Assembly: GCA_036345935.2 (NCBI GenBank)
Contig: JADWOT020000005.1
Span: forward strand, 3,776,696 to 3,840,695
DNA: 64,000 nt
Reading direction: 5' to 3'
DNA from: Taenia hydatigena
Taxonomy: Eukaryota; Platyhelminthes; Cestoda; Cyclophyllidea; Taeniidae
Shown here: positions 47,497 to 61,751 of the stretch, in pieces
How the letters are laid out: every line of letters begins with the position of its first letter
Position numbering within the stretch: the first letter of the stretch is position 1
Made by a program: the position numbers and the translations under genes
The notes under the pieces: generated by a model
The model's database searches: none
Seen by the model: the letters and a program-made list of their open reading frames with translations, nothing else
Told to the model about the DNA's origin: nothing

Positions 47497-50400
47497 TTAA
47501 TCCCTTCGGCGTCGTTGGTAGAAGAGAATGTAGGCGTCCGGTGTGACAACACTCTCCTTTCTAACCTCCTAAAACGATTGAAAGGAAGGAAAAAGTGGAA
47601 TTTTGTGGGCAGTCGTTAGGGGAAACCGTAAGGAGCTATTTATAGTGGCATGAAAAATGATGTAGGTTTTTTTGGGGGGAGGGGCGTGGTTTTACAGCCC
47701 CAATTTTCCCGGAAAGTAGCTACGGTTGTATGGTATCACTAGTCGAAGCAAAGACAAGAGTCTTGCAAATAGAGTGGGATTTGTCCTGGACCTGAACCGA
47801 GGTGAGTGCTGAGGACACAATCTTCTCCGCTTGACAAGTTTATTGATAGAAACGACACCTCGATGCACGTCCATTTGACAAACCTCTCTCGCCCTCTCTC
47901 AAGGAGTGATTCGGGAATGTCTTTCTACGAGGCTTAGCACTGTCACAATGTCATCTACGCGTCTGTCTGATTAGGGTGGTGCCAATTAAGTCACATGCAT
48001 TACAACTATGACTAAGAGACTCCACTTTACAGGAGAACTTGTAGTGAGTTCCAAAGTAGAGTCACGGGGCAGATAGAATGAAGGTGAAGAATACACCCAA
48101 TTCACTTTGATAGTGAACTAATAGCCGGATTTGACGTGATTAAGAGTTGATGAGCCGGAGTTAAGGATGCTAAGGCGATTGTGCAATAAACGTAATTACA
48201 AGAGTGGCGAATGGAGTCATCTTTTCCAGGGTACTTTTACCCTCTTCATGATGCAAAACAGATCCTTTTGATAGTCATAATGGCCCGGTACAATGGAAGG
48301 ATGGTGCTTTTAGACAACGAAAGTAGTAGCATAGAGACGTACAGAGTATTGCATATCATTGACTCGAAACCAACGCCCATCCTCCACACGGATGAAGGCG
48401 TAGTAGTGGCCTTCGTCCAACCTGCCCATGTGATTAACCACCGCGTAGAGATCGTAGATGGTGTTCTCACACTTGATTTCCTTCGAGAGGTAGGTCCGCA
48501 TATCCAACGAGGTGAGTGGAAAGTGAACGAGGTTTAAAGACTTACGCCAACCGTGACTGGTGGCATGGAACCTCTTGAGGGAGATCAACTAGGCAGGATA
48601 TGACAAATCAACACTCAATTATTTGAAGTGAAAAAAATACAGAACATTTTTGTCCAAAATTGGCCAATTAAGTTTGCTATGGTTTATCTTCTCCTTTCGA
48701 CTGTTAATGGGTGAGCCACCTCATTTTCTAGCCATTAAGGTAATTTACTAGCTCGGTAAGTGCTTCAGTCCACTTTGCCTGGCTATAAAATCCTTTGGAA
48801 AAAAAGTTGCGACTGAATGCAATTCTTATGCTTTGACACACTCAATGCGCAAGCAATTTTTTCCTATCAACCTCATTTATATTACTTCATTAGGCAAAAC
48901 GAAAAAGTGTCGAAGTAAGGCTGGCTGATGCAGTAAGGAAATACTTACAAGTACTTCGGGCAATTCACAGAGCATGGTAGACATGGTGAAGGATTTCTTT
49001 CGGTTACAATAATTGCACAAAATACCATCACTTTTGTTGACAACCTCTTCCTCAAAGAACTTCTGAAGGAGACTCGACAGCTGAATCGCATCAGCTGCAT
49101 CCGAATCTGGGCTGCCAACTTTGTCAGCCGCCTTCCGCGCCTAGGCGATTGAGCGATTACTTGACATTAAAACACATACCATTTCTTGGGTCGGTTGATA
49201 TTTATTGACGAATTCGTCTAGACTCCAATCAGCGGCGATGTAGACGTAGCCATTTCCAGACGGTCGTAAATTCACCTTCTCTGAGGTGTATGGAATCGGG
49301 CAGCCGCGGCACATTCTGTTTATAAAACGAAAACATACCAATTGACTACTTTAATCTAGACACAAATCTACCAGAATATGCTAAAAAAGTCAATTTAGGT
49401 ATTAATTAGCACAAAATAAAAGGCAAAATCAACTGTCGGCATTAACTCGGAGCGGACGACAATGAAGTCAACAGGAAAGAAACACATTTCGAGTTTAAAA
49501 TGGCTTGCAAAAAAAATAGCAACCCACTTTGGCCAACGACACTTCGAACACTTCCAAAAGTGTTTTTCCGCCTGTTTGAGCACGAAAAAATATTTCCCAT
49601 AATCCAAATCGCTACAAAATAAGAAATCAGAGAAAACTTGTAATTTTGCGGAAAATTGTAATTGGCTACTAAAATGGTACTAGTAGGTTGTTTTACAAGT
49701 CATACGCAGTGACGGAGTTAAGGCGGCGTAGTAAAAGAAAAAAGAGACAACAATTGACGCAGTTAAGAAATAAAACGAGTACAGCGGCCACTTATTCACT
49801 TGGCAGTGGTGGATTCACTAATTATTTTCTTGTCAAAGGCAGAAGTTGGTATAAAATTGATGGGTCTTAAGGAAAAAGCAAAGCCTATTCACAATCATAG
49901 ATGCTACTAGTGAAAGGAGGCACTTGTGACAGTCGTTGACGTAATATGTATGAGTTTCAAGGTTAAATTCCCCCGGAATCGAATGACATAAATAAGGGCG
50001 CACATTAGCACACACCCTTTACCAGCTAAGCTGTGTGCTATGTAGCGAAAATTTTTGTAAAAGGGCGACAATAATTAGCCTTTTATGGTTTCATTCCATT
50101 CAAAGGCAGTTTTTTCCAAAGTAAATAAATATACTTTAGCTAAGCACATATCATAATCGATAGGTAGAAAAAGCTTGCCTGATCTTTGCAGTGGAACCCA
50201 AACTTTTTGAAGCCTTGTAGTTACTTCTATCAGTGCCAGTTTCATAGACATCGGATTTATGATACCGGCTTAAAGACATTTCGACAGTATTGTAAAGCTC
50301 CTTGTTTGTGGTACTGGACGATAGTCGAAGTACAATTGGGGACCCATGCAGCTCGCGTTGATCCGCGGTCTCTTCTAGCAGAGGTGCTTGAAAAGGAACC

Positions 50401-53400
50401 TTAAAGTGGAGAGCTTGACGTGTGGGAAGCACCTACCAGTATTCGATTTTGTACAATGGCAAGCACCTCTCTGTCTGATGAAGATCCTTGTTAAAAAACA
50501 AGGCAAATTTTAAAGAAAATTATTTAAGATTGTTAGGATAGATGATGCACCGCATGGAGCTAGTCAGTAGCCCTACCTGAGCGGCGTGGAGGAAGAATAA
50601 ATGCCCAGTAATTGAATTTACTATTAACTTTCCCCTATTTTTTGCCAAAAAACAAAAAGATCAATTAGTTAATTTAAAGATTTAAAGTAATTCAAAACGT
50701 ATAAAGTAGTATTGAGCAACTCACGGACTCTGTAGAGGAGTGTGGAAGGGGCTGGGTTAAGTAAAAAGGGAATTAATAGTTAATAGTCAGTTTCGGTAGG
50801 AACTTCCAGGTCTCTCTGGAAGTGTACACGATTAAAACCAAATTCCATGGAAGTAAGATGCAAGAGAGGTGGCTTTAGTGAAACTCGAGTATGTTATTGC
50901 CATATATTTACCGTCAATACTCCATTATTATACAATCCCAGGAGAACTTGAGCCGGCAAGCAATTGTATATCTGCGAGACCTGCTGACGAACTGAGTCCA
51001 GGGTCATGGAATTGCCGTTTTCAAGTCGACAAACCTCCGGCACTGCTGCGTAGGAAGGGACAACTGTACAAACAATGGAAGAGTACTTGAATAGAGATCA
51101 ATTTGGTGACGAAAACTTGCCTTTTGGAAGGCGACATACCAGTAAGAATGATGGCATTAGCTTCATCCACTGGAAGGGGTAGAGTTAGGCTTGCAAAGAA
51201 ATCAAAGGATGACGTCCTGTGGGAGCACTCCTCGAATTGGCATCGTGATTCACAGAGTCCATAAAATATGCTGGTAATAGGAGAGTCATTTTCTGCACGA
51301 AATTCGCTCCATTTCTATTTGTTACAGTTGTGTAGAATAGAATAAAAAAAGAACCATTTGAGGTGAAAAGTAAGCCTACCTCAGCTGCAGCACAGTAGTT
51401 ATTGGTGATGGTGCCTTTTTTTCGACCATCGCAAGGTCTAAGGCCGCCGTCTTTAGCCGAGGTTGGTTTTTGCTTCAATTCCTCATTGAGTAAGTCAAGA
51501 AGTATGGTGAGAAATTCATGCCCATCCTGTTGTACAAACGAACTGAAAGCGGGCACTTTTTGAACAAATGCATGCTGAAAGGAAACACACACGCACACAC
51601 ACACATGACAGGTGACAAGTGACAACTTACCCACAAAATCCGAGGATTTGCTAAGCCTTCTCGTTCCATTTGATCGATAAGTTTTATGTATTCATTAGCT
51701 AGTCTATAAAAAAGAAAAGGGGATAATTAAAACCGATTGTCACTTTTACTTAGTTTGTGGTGTGGCATACAACCGGATCCGCCTCTCAAAATGTGGTGTC
51801 ACTCGCAGACACTGAATCACTGAATTGAAGTAGCACGTGTTGCCCATGTTTTTGAGACCGACAAATGGACCAGCTAATAAGTAAGAAATAAGTCTTGTTG
51901 AAGATGGGCATACTGAATGTTACCTTCACTTGGACGTTGTCCCAGTGGCCAGGAGTTGGCTTGATATAGGCCTAGAAAGAACTCATCCATAGTGCAAGGA
52001 ATAGCCACCAACTTACATTCAATAACAAATTCAAAGTCTTTTGAGCATTCTTTATCGGGATCAAAGAGCTCCCTGTTATGCTGAGCCAATGGATCCTGAT
52101 CAGCCAGAAAGTTGCCAAGCTGTTCAGCTCCAATCACGTTGGGATCAACTGGAGCCAAGCATATGCGTTTGGCTAGTAGATTGTTACCAGGGTTGTTACC
52201 GTCATCCTCATCATCACTGGTGCTTGCATCAGAGCTGGTGGATGGAATTTTGGTGGTCTGGCTCAATTTTGGCTTTTGACGAAGTGTATTAACACTATCG
52301 GCGCCTTTAACAAACCACACACGATAGGTGTCGGGTGTGAGATCGTGGTTGCGGTAATTGGAGAACGCTTTGCTAACAACTTCACACACCTCTGAAATGG
52401 TGTGACATCGTGAAAACGCAAAACGCAATGATTGCTCTGAAAGCTTTTCAGGCAGAACGTAGACACAATCGAGGTTGGAATTGGACCAATTCTTTCCAGG
52501 CACCGAAATACTACGTGTAATGGGATTGGAGCTGGGGCCTCGTGAGCGCTTGCGCTCTCGTCGTGCTGTAGGTGAGAAAAATGTGTTTTAGATTTCAAAA
52601 GATTTGTCAAGAAAATTGGTTAAAGGTTGCTTACGTGGATTAGGACCAGGTTTCTCTATCGTACTTAATAAGCGTTTCTTTACAGGTCCCCTTTTCCCAC
52701 CTAAAAATGCCAAGAAGTACGGCAACTTGAGTCGTGTTCCCAGATTATAAATAACCAAATTGACAAGCTGACATGCCGTCTTACCTGCTATTTCCATTCC
52801 ATTGAATCCACCATAGGCTGGTGAGAATGGACACACACAAAACTGCGGATTTCGTGGTACTCCAGTGTCAGTGATTACCCCTTTGGTGGGTGAGACTTTG
52901 GGTTTGCCTCCCACAACCCAGTGAACAATAATTTTGAGGGGATACAGTTCCATTGTCTCCTCCATTGAAGCGTCATATACGGGTGTGTAAAGAATCAAGT
53001 AGCTGGGCATTAATTGACCATTGCCATTGGTACCGATGATGTTGGAGGTTCGGCCACTCCAACTTTGCAATCGTTCGGCCAGTCGTCTATCAACTGCTAT
53101 GAATGAGTTTTGAATTGTCTCCTCCATCAACCCAAGATAAATGGAAGAGTTGAGATGGGCCTAAGAGCAGTTTACAGTTATACTCAGTGAAATCGTTTAC
53201 TACAACATGGCGTCTTGTTTTTATGAGAAAGAGATATCGTTGCTTGGAAACTACTGCCAAATTGCTACAACTGAAGGCATAGTAGTCAATAGACAAGAGA
53301 TGGAGAAGTTGTGTCTCTTTTCTTCATTCTCCTATTCTAAGCATGGATTATCTTAATGAAGTTTCAAAGGGCAAGATTATGAGCAGTTACGATGGTGTCT

Positions 53401-56012
53401 TTCAGATAGTAAAAGGAAAAAAAGAACTGACTACATGCAATTCCTCCTGCGACTTTCCATTACTGCTGTTTGGAGTGGTATCACCTCCCAAGGGCGATGT
53501 AAACAAATGACCGGCAGTTTTGCTGTATCGACGTTGATGGTAGCGTTGATTCGTGCCTCTACCTGCCTCCCTTTCGGCCTTCATTTCGTGGTGAAGGGAT
53601 TTGCGTTTGAACAACCGTCGCGCAGGTCCTCGGTGGTGCGTCGGTTTCTCCAGCGTCCCAGTATTGAGCCCCTCTGCATAGCTAATGCTTCGCATTCTCA
53701 CCGCTGGCGAGGTAGGGACAGAGGCGGCAGCAAACAACTTCTCGTATAGTGAAATTGGATGATAGAAGTCGTACTGCTCTTGATGATGGGGTAGTTCCAG
53801 ACCCTACGAAAAGTTCAACATGCCACTGACATTCTGAAATGGACAATTTACCCTTACTAAACCTGATATTAATAAAAAACCAAAGTCCTACCAGTATTAA
53901 ACCTTGCGTGACTAAGGATGGCCAATACTGTGAGGAGACAATGAACCATTGACTGCCTTGTTTGGCCGGTTGTACGATGAGGTAATGCAACCATAACCTA
54001 AAAACAAATCCAAGCACATCAAATTCTGCTGCATTTTTTTAGAGAAAAACGTGATCAAAATAAAATAACAAAAGGGAGTATGAGAAAAAAAACCCAACAA
54101 CTTACATGATGACCTTACTAATCTCCGGCTCTGAAGGAGGGAGAGGCAATCCAAACACGACATGCATTGCCTAAGAAAAGTAGTTCGGCTTTTACCTTTT
54201 GTGATTCCCACCAAATAAAACAAGTTTAACAAGAGCAAAGAAAGAAGGAGATTATGAGACTCACTGATTTTAAAAATTCGGTAAAGTGAAGAAACGCCGG
54301 ATTATTTGAAGCCCAGGAGGCGAAATCCGAAGCCGATACACACTTCCTCTAAACATGCAGAATAGAACATACTACTGATATCCTCACTGTTAGTAGCAAG
54401 GCAAATCGCAGTAGTCAAAAATGTTACCAGGGAAGATTTGGTCCGACAAAAGTGTTATAATAAGGTTTCTCAGCAGATTATCCAAGCATTTATGCTCAGT
54501 AACTCACAATATCGGAGATCCTGCAAGAGGTTTCTCTCTGGACCTGTAAGAAGGTAACAGAACTTGGTAGCAGTAAAGTGCAATCTCCTTGTAGCCAGTT
54601 CAACAAAACCGACCAATATACTGTCAGCACAACCAGTAAAGAGAGCTCAACTGGGAAGAATAATAAAGTGGGATGGATTTAAGAGCACATAGAATGAAAA
54701 AAAAGGGAAAATGAAAGATGATTAGAAGGCGAACGTACAAGTGGTGGGACAAAGTGTCGAAGGGTATTATCAAAGTCGTTGGAATTAAAAATTGTCCCGG
54801 CTTGAGTTTGTGAGGAAAACATTTGAAAAATACCTTTAGAAAAAGCAAATATGTACTTTGGTTAGCAAGTCAACTGGCTAGCAAAGCTAATTGTGGCGCT
54901 TAAGCTAAGTGCATGAGGACCTGCGTAGGTCCTATGACACTATCGTCAACGGTCATTTTTTTCGTAAATGTCAATCAAAGTCCTTTTTTAATTAAACAAT
55001 CATTCGCTAAAAATAAAAGTAGCTTAATAATAAGGTTAGTTAAATTGAAAGAGCAACAAAAGCATGCACATACGTCTTGTGGAATCGGCTTTATTTGCAT
55101 GAGGTAGAAAGGCGAGTCCATTGTAAAATTCCATTACATCAATATACCCATCATTGTTGACATCAAAAAACTTAAAGAGACCTATAATCACGTGAATTAA
55201 GTCTCTGGCGAAGATGAAAGTATTTTACCTGTTATAAAACTATCTGGAAAGATGTCAGCAAGACTATCGCGGAAAGACGATTGGTTGATCAAGTACTCGT
55301 CACACGCTGCGATGCGCTTGAATTCCACATATTCTGCTCTAAGAGTCTCCTCATCAACTGCTAAGTCGACTTTAGTCAAATCAACTTACTGCCGGTAGAC
55401 GTAGACATGATATGCAATATTGATGGCAGATTTAGTGCATTTGATGCGAGAGTAAGTCTAGAGCCTAACAGCCATTTCGACACATTTGTAGCCCCTTCAC
55501 TTTGTGAGAAATATTCATTTAACTGATTGTAAGAAAGTGCTTCCTAAACATGCAGGATAAAAATTGTAAAACAGATGAAATAAACTTACTGTCTTGTTGA
55601 GCGAGCCCAATCTGTCCATTGACCACTCCTCCTGTTCAATGACATCCTTAAGTGTATCCATGCTCACATAGGGCTGACCACAAGTATAGTAGCAGCAAAG
55701 AGCTAATTACAAGGGAATACAAAAATGTAAAAGGAAAAGCTACCTCGAATCTTGTCTTGTTTTGTGCCATTTAAGAGGAAACGCAGAAGTCTGAGGAATA
55801 TGTCCAGCGTTACATCGGAAGGGGTCTGCTTATGACTAGAAAATAATCGCTTTAGTAGCAACAATAAGCTTTTGCCAAATAACCAACCTTTAACACCGCT
55901 TCTGGTGCATAATGACCAAGAAGATCAATGATATTTTGAAAGTTGAGCAGATTTCTCTCATTTTTAAGGCCATCAAAGACATTTCTAATTCTAATCGACT
56001 GATTGCGTGATA
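47497..56012 (-). CDS. USP32: Ubiquitin-specific protease 32 homologue, 5' end missing
   Basis: USP32 is a multi-domain deubiquitinase acting on endosomal, lysosomal and Golgi substrates. I joined 26 exons in phase: 56012-55888, 55825-55744, 55702-55590, 55543-55390, 55357-55229, 55181-55074, 54833-54739, 54543-54508, 54348-54265, 54170-54106, 53997-53892, 53803-53435, 53160-52785, 52700-52635, 52565-51924, 51873-51774, 51703-51631, 51574-51380, 51314-51140, 51063-50912, 50432-50179, 49611-49528, 49315-49180, 49140-48949, 48588-48343 and 47568-47497. They give about 1408 residues; human has 1604. Order: EF-hand region (DVNNDGYIDVMEF in 55181-55074), DUSP domain (WLHYLIVQPAKQGSQWFIVSS), ubiquitin-like part, then the USP core with Cys box GNTCYFNS, QQDGHEF, two CxxC zinc pairs, and His box DEGHYYAF with RWFRVND. 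The first exon(s) must lie upstream of 56012. The 50178-49612 intron has a GC donor. Confidence 0.92.
49612..50178 (-). other. GC-AG intron of USP32
   Basis: The exon ending ATCAG is followed by GCAAGC, and the acceptor is TTTTGTAG. Phase 2 on both sides joins KI to SDLDYGKYFF as one reading frame. No GT donor lies between the exon and the next in-frame stop. Confidence 0.65.
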
Positions 56013-56992
56013 CTGTGAAAGAGGTATAAAAATAAAATCATTTTAGTGAGTTATTCAAAGTATATTTGAATCATTAACATTGTTCCTATCGTGCACGAGA
56101 ATGGAAAACATGTGCAGAGTAATGAAGTAGGTCAAATAATTTTCCGAAAAAGTATTTTGGGATCGCCTCGACCACTAAAGCACAAGAAATGGTACTTCCC
56201 TAAGCATGGACACAAAATGCAACAGGAGTACGTTGGTGTAAGCCCTAAGCCTTTGACCAAGTAACTGTTGCGCACCACAGATTCCATGTCTAACAAACTT
56301 CGTCAGGGCACACTTTTTATTTTTGACAGAAGCATAGAGACCAAAGGCAAAAAACACGTTTTTTTGCTTTTGGTTGCAGTTAATCAATGCTATTTTTATC
56401 AAGGCACGTTGCAAAGTAGATTTAATCATTCTATGGAAGAATAGGGGCATTTATTATGCACAGGTGTCCGTGACTTTACATTTACTGACTTGATACAAGG
56501 ACCATTTTCACCACAAAAAAACCCAACTTAAACATTATAAAGAGAGCAAGGTTTTGCTAAGATAAATTAAAATTTTGAATTCTATCTAACAAAGTAACGG
56601 TTCAAATAATAGAGTTGGAAAATAATACATAAAAAAGTCAGTCACATTGCCTAATAGTCATATATGATAACGAAATAAAAAACGGTACACTTATTTCCGT
56701 CAATCTCATCGGTGAAAAAATTAACTATGTGCCTCATCACCCGCAAGTTGATAAGCGCAATTCAATAATGGCGCTATTAACCAAAAGTCGCTTTCAAGGT
56801 TATTGCGAGTAGTTTAAATTGTCGCTATTCCGTGTATTGATTGCAATTTACATACCAAAATACTGGTAGCTAAGATGTTACATTTTTGTTTGTTGCTTTA
56901 AAGGAACTAACTTAATGCATGGCGCAGGTCTAATAACAAGCAGTTGTATACGAACTTAAGAAAGGGGAACTTTGAAACCCGATCGTTTAATA

Positions 56993-57219
56993 TGTAATGC
57001 TTGATTCTTTAAATGCGCTTTGTAGGCCAGAGGCGGGAAGCCAAGTGGAACCACGTGACGGAGCAGCGTGGAGACTCGCTGGAGCGTGACACATCCTCGG
57101 CCTGAACCCCCATATCTAGCCTAGATGTATTTATCACCCCATATACATTAAAGATGTCTAAGCGCACGCAGACTTCTGCTATCAAGGGTAACCAGGAGGG
57201 AGGGGAGGAACCCTCTGCA
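56993..57219 (+). repeat. Solo LTR of the gypsy family
   Basis: Begins TGTAATGC, ends CTCTGCA, 227 bp, aligned throughout with the LTRs at 10632-10858 and 15205-15432. Its clean left edge fixes TGTAAT as the true LTR start. Flanks TAATA and ATATG do not match, so no target duplication is seen. Such solo copies arise by recombination between two LTRs. Confidence 0.82.
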
Positions 57220-60200
57220 ATATGCACTTCAAAGTTCAATGTTCTATCCTTTTCGCTACTTTAAATAAACCTCTATCATATAATCAAACTTGACTACTCA
57301 TTACGCTACCGACAACTGCGACTAAATGATTTGAGTTTTCATATTTTCGAACACATGAAAAAATGCCCTTCAATGTGTACGGTTTGATTCAGTCGGTATG
57401 ACACAAAACAACTCAATCTTACGCTCAGCTTGTCATTAAATTTCTAAGATGTGTAATATTTCTGCCCTTTAGCCCAAGCTCAGCGACTTTTATGTATACT
57501 GCGTCTCTAGCCATCCTCGACGATGCATTAAATAATGATGAATTGTAATTTTTTTAGGTCATTTGCGATTTCCTGCTTGCTTGTGATTTACAGTTTCCCA
57601 GGTTTTATGTGAGAACCTGAAGACATAATTCCTGAATTAAACCAGTATTTAAAACATCCATTCATTTTAGGAATCTGCGACAGCATTATTAACTTGTAAA
57701 ATATCCTTTGTACAATCGGCGTCAAGTCAGCACATTTAAATTGTGTTAGTGCAGTCGGCAACCATGAAGCAGTCTTCGAGACAGGTCTGGCCCAGCCTAT
57801 AATCCATTGCACAAATAGCTGCAATTATGGCCAACATCAAAACAAACTACATTTTTGTTTTTTTCTAATGTGAGCACAAATGGTAAGAATGTTGTATAAA
57901 TTTGCTCGGGGTGACTCTGGCACCTCCTCTTAGCAGAAGAATTTTTCGCTAAGGAATAGAAAGATCGATAGACTTTCGAAACGGCCAAAGAGCAATACTG
58001 TTGAATTAAAGTATATCCCGCGGAGAGCAAAGGTCCTACTCAATTACATTTTAATTAAAGTAATACTCCCACAAATTGCTACAAAAGCAGTTTCATTTGT
58101 AGAGATGTGAAAGGTTTGAATGAACCCTTCAGACGGGCAGTGGAAGCGTTAAAACCACTTATATGCGTGGCCTTTTTAGGTCTTTTCTCATGTCTCGCCA
58201 AGCTACACTAGTGAGGCAAGGCCAAGTGGCCATATTACGGCCTGCCGAGGCTGTGGAACTTACGTCAAAACAAATATGTATCAATGACATCAGTGTTAAA
58301 TGTTTTGTAGACTAAGATCTCGTTATTCTTTAAGTTTTCAACAATAATTTAGTCTTTACATCGGGCATTTAGTCTCCACAGAGTATGTGACACACACGCA
58401 TTGCTACTCTCCGACACTTAATTGCCTAATTACCAAGTCGATAGCTCGTGTTTAATTGCATTTTCCCGTAAAAAGAGGGCGGGTTAAACATCACAAAATA
58501 AGACCCTGGCAACTCAAACAGTGATGGTAAACTTTCGTTTCAAAAGTTGCAGGAATGCAGAAAACCACTTAAGTAGTATCCACTTCCACCACAATAAACC
58601 ACTTTGCAGCAGAAAGAAGGAATGACATTTTCGGGAAATATAAAGTCGAATTCACTTAAATGTAACCAAAAGCATATCCGAAAAAAAGTCACCTTTTAAT
58701 TTGTCAAAGGTGTATTTGGGATTTGGGAACTCAGCTTGTCTACTTAGCGGGAATGAATTGTCCGACACTTTGAGGAAGCGGGAATCAAATAGCACCAACA
58801 CCGGACATTAAACTTTCCAGTTTGAAGAACTAAAAAATATATATGTATAAGCATTTACATATTTCCAGATTGATTTGAAGGCGACGGGCTTGCACAGTGG
58901 ACCACCGGGGGCGTCAACGCAAGTAAATCATGCCACCCTTTGAACCCAAAAAACTGTCTCTATTTAGTTCAATTAAAAAGCAAATAGGCCAGTGAGGTGA
59001 AAAAAGGCTTTTTAGTACTCTACACACTTTATTCTCACACTAAAGTACGGTTGAGGAGGGAAGAGGAGGACGAGAAGGGGAAGAAGCAAAAGGTGCAGAG
59101 GGAGCGGTTATTAACAGATAGTGAATGTGTATGTGTGTGTGCACAAATCCACAGGATCCACAAGACTTTACCAGAGGCAAAAGCAAAAATGTTAACCGGG
59201 ACGCGAATGGAGAGGACACAGGATACTGTGATTAGTTTTTCTTTTGCGCCTTAAAGAATGCATGGCGCATTGTGCATGTGTGTGTGTATGTGTATAGGTA
59301 AAGCACAGCCATCGAAGTAATCAATCATCCAAATTGCGGTGGCAAACTAGAGTTTGCAGGAGTCCCAGGTTGGGGGGGGGGAGGATAATGATGCTGACAT
59401 CCGTGGGGCCAATAAATTCGCTAGGCGAGCACAAGGCAGCCCAAATGCTCAAGCAGGCTAAATGCAGGATAGATACGGTGCGAGGGAGTTCTAAGGAAAA
59501 ATTAAAATAAAAGCAGCAATCAAGTCGAATTTCCAAGAATTATAGGCTGCATTTAAAACACTTTAATCAATTAGAGAAATAGAATACCTTTTTATTGACA
59601 TAAAGTGGTTACAAAAGCAGCTCAACTAAACGACGGAGCGTCGGAGTGGGTTCAACCCTTTTTTATTGTGCTTGCCGAAGTGGAAAGAATTCATTTTTTT
59701 TGACCAAGAATCATTAAATTTGGGAATAATTCACAAATTTTATGTTAGTGTCCCTGCTTCTAGGCCTTAACGCCAGCGGAAATTTAACAGCACTCCACCG
59801 ACCAAAATGGTCTCACGGTGAATCACGCACAGGGAACACAGAAGTTGCATTAATTGTCTAAAAGTCGCAGCTGACAAAGGCAAGCCCTCGTCTTGGGAAA
59901 CACCCAGGATGAGGACCAATTTGTTACCCACTTCGAGAGGAGAGAGCTGCCTAATAATTTATAATCCGGTGCCCTAAAGATGATTATGTCAAAGCGGGCT
60001 TCTGCCAATCCTCAACTCCGGCGGCTTACCAATCTGTGCATGCCACTTTCTGACAATACTTCGTTTCCCGCGCGAATTGCAAAGAAGCCACGCAATTTGT
60101 CGAAACTGGGATGCTAATTTCTCCTTACGCTTTCAAAATGTCAAAGGCGTCGTTTTAAACCATTCTAAATGGGCTACGCCACCAAGTGACAACTAGACAT

Positions 60201-61703
60201 TGAGTTCTTGACACTTTTACTTGCCATTAATCATAGAGTGGCCATGCAACACCTCATTTAATGTGTTCAGCATAGAGATTGAGACCATTTGGCCTTCGGA
60301 GTTGAGAGTATCATAACCCCGGATGACTGCAGGGTCTTGAGAAATTGGCGCTTGGGACAAAGTCAAGTATGTAGCGCCTCAAGTATTTGGCGAAGTTGTA
60401 GTATACTGAAGTGGAATGGAAGAGCATACTACTTACTAACTTACAGAAGGAAGGGGAATAGAAGAGGGTCCTAGCACGGTCCGAGATCCGCGCCAAAGCA
60501 CAGAGGTACAACACCACAAAACCCCGAGGAAAGAGAGAGAAAAAGGCAAGGTCTAACTGCGAATAAAATTCATTGTCCACATCTTGTAAAAAGGGAAGTT
60601 TTGCCTTCACTTCGCACAGAACTATTTCCTATTTTCTTTTCAATTTGTCAAGTTAATCTGCCTCACCTCCAATGCTTCTACGAATGATTAATTTGCAGGC
60701 ATCGGAAATATTTTGTAAAAAAAGGTAACTTTGCAGGTAAAAATGATTAATTTGCAGTGAGGGATTGCAATTTGAATGGAGAAGTGCTTGACACCTAGCT
60801 TGGACCTAAGAGCGTTTACTTAATCTAGGTAACAAAAAAAGGGCTCTTCTTTACCGCTTATTCTCGACTAAGAGGTGGCTGTAGAGCGCCTGGAGCCCCT
60901 CGGGACTATCTGCTGTGATCCCTCATACATACCTAATGAAAGTAATGCGAATTAGTCTACCTTACGGATCTAAGCTCGAGTTTAAAGGTGGAAAGATGGT
61001 CGAAAAAAAGGCCTTTCTACTTCATTAGTGAGTCTGTCAGAAGTCAGTCCCACTCTTCCTAGTCCACAACGCAACCTCGGAGCACGTACTCATGTGGGAT
61101 GGGGGAACGGAAGGAAGAGAGTAGGGGAAGGCACTGCCTCGATGCCATCTTTAGCCTCCGTATTCCCCTCCAAGTAATAATTACAACCTTTTCTTGGCAT
61201 TAGGCTATCAAAGGAGGCAGAGAAAGTCAAGCATTGGTCTCTAAAGCTCTGATTTTCCTCTTGATATTTGTTAGGAGAAATGCTTTACAGCCTCTAATCG
61301 TCCATTTTTACGATTGCGCGAACTTACTTAGCCAATACAGATTGGATAGCTGTCACCTCTTGACAGCTCCACCACCGAAGTGTAAACACTGCACTACTTG
61401 TCAGTGAGAAGTTTGAAGTTTGACCTTCCTCCCACCTGCTTTCTGGTTTTAAATATTCTGGTATACATATCTGAAAAAGCGCCTTATACTCAACGGTCGG
61501 AGGAAAAAAAAAACTGAACAATACCAAATCAGACTGACCTTGCTTCTCCTCCTGAGTAGCCAATCGGCATTGCTGCCTAGAGCAATCTTGCGTGACAAAC
61601 TCATTGCCGTGCGTAGCATTTGAATTTGCCTCATTTTATAATCAGATTTTTCACTTCTTATCAATCGTATAATTTAGTGTAAGTGAGTAACATGATCACG
61701 CCA

Positions 61704-61731
61704 CAGCACCCAACACACACACACACACACC
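61704..61731. repeat. (AC)n microsatellite
   Basis: An uninterrupted run of nine or so AC units just after the BRSK stop region. A similar impure run lies in a USP32 intron at 51587-51606. Confidence 0.8.
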
Positions 61732-61751
61732 TACATGGATTGCGGACGGTG

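Larger units (their letters stand above)
56013..61751. other. Intergenic or first-intron region upstream of USP32
   Basis: Must contain the missing USP32 first exon(s) unless they lie further away, but I could not identify them. A solo gypsy-family LTR lies at 56993-57219 and GT-rich runs near 59120 and 59280. No other gene recognised. Confidence 0.4.

Noticed and set aside
52041..52292. Plus-strand open frame within USP32 exon 15
   Set aside because: Antisense to the in-phase coding exon of USP32.
55370..55389. A 20-bp intron in USP32
   Set aside because: The same donor with the acceptor at 55358 gives a 32-bp intron, in phase and in line with other introns here.
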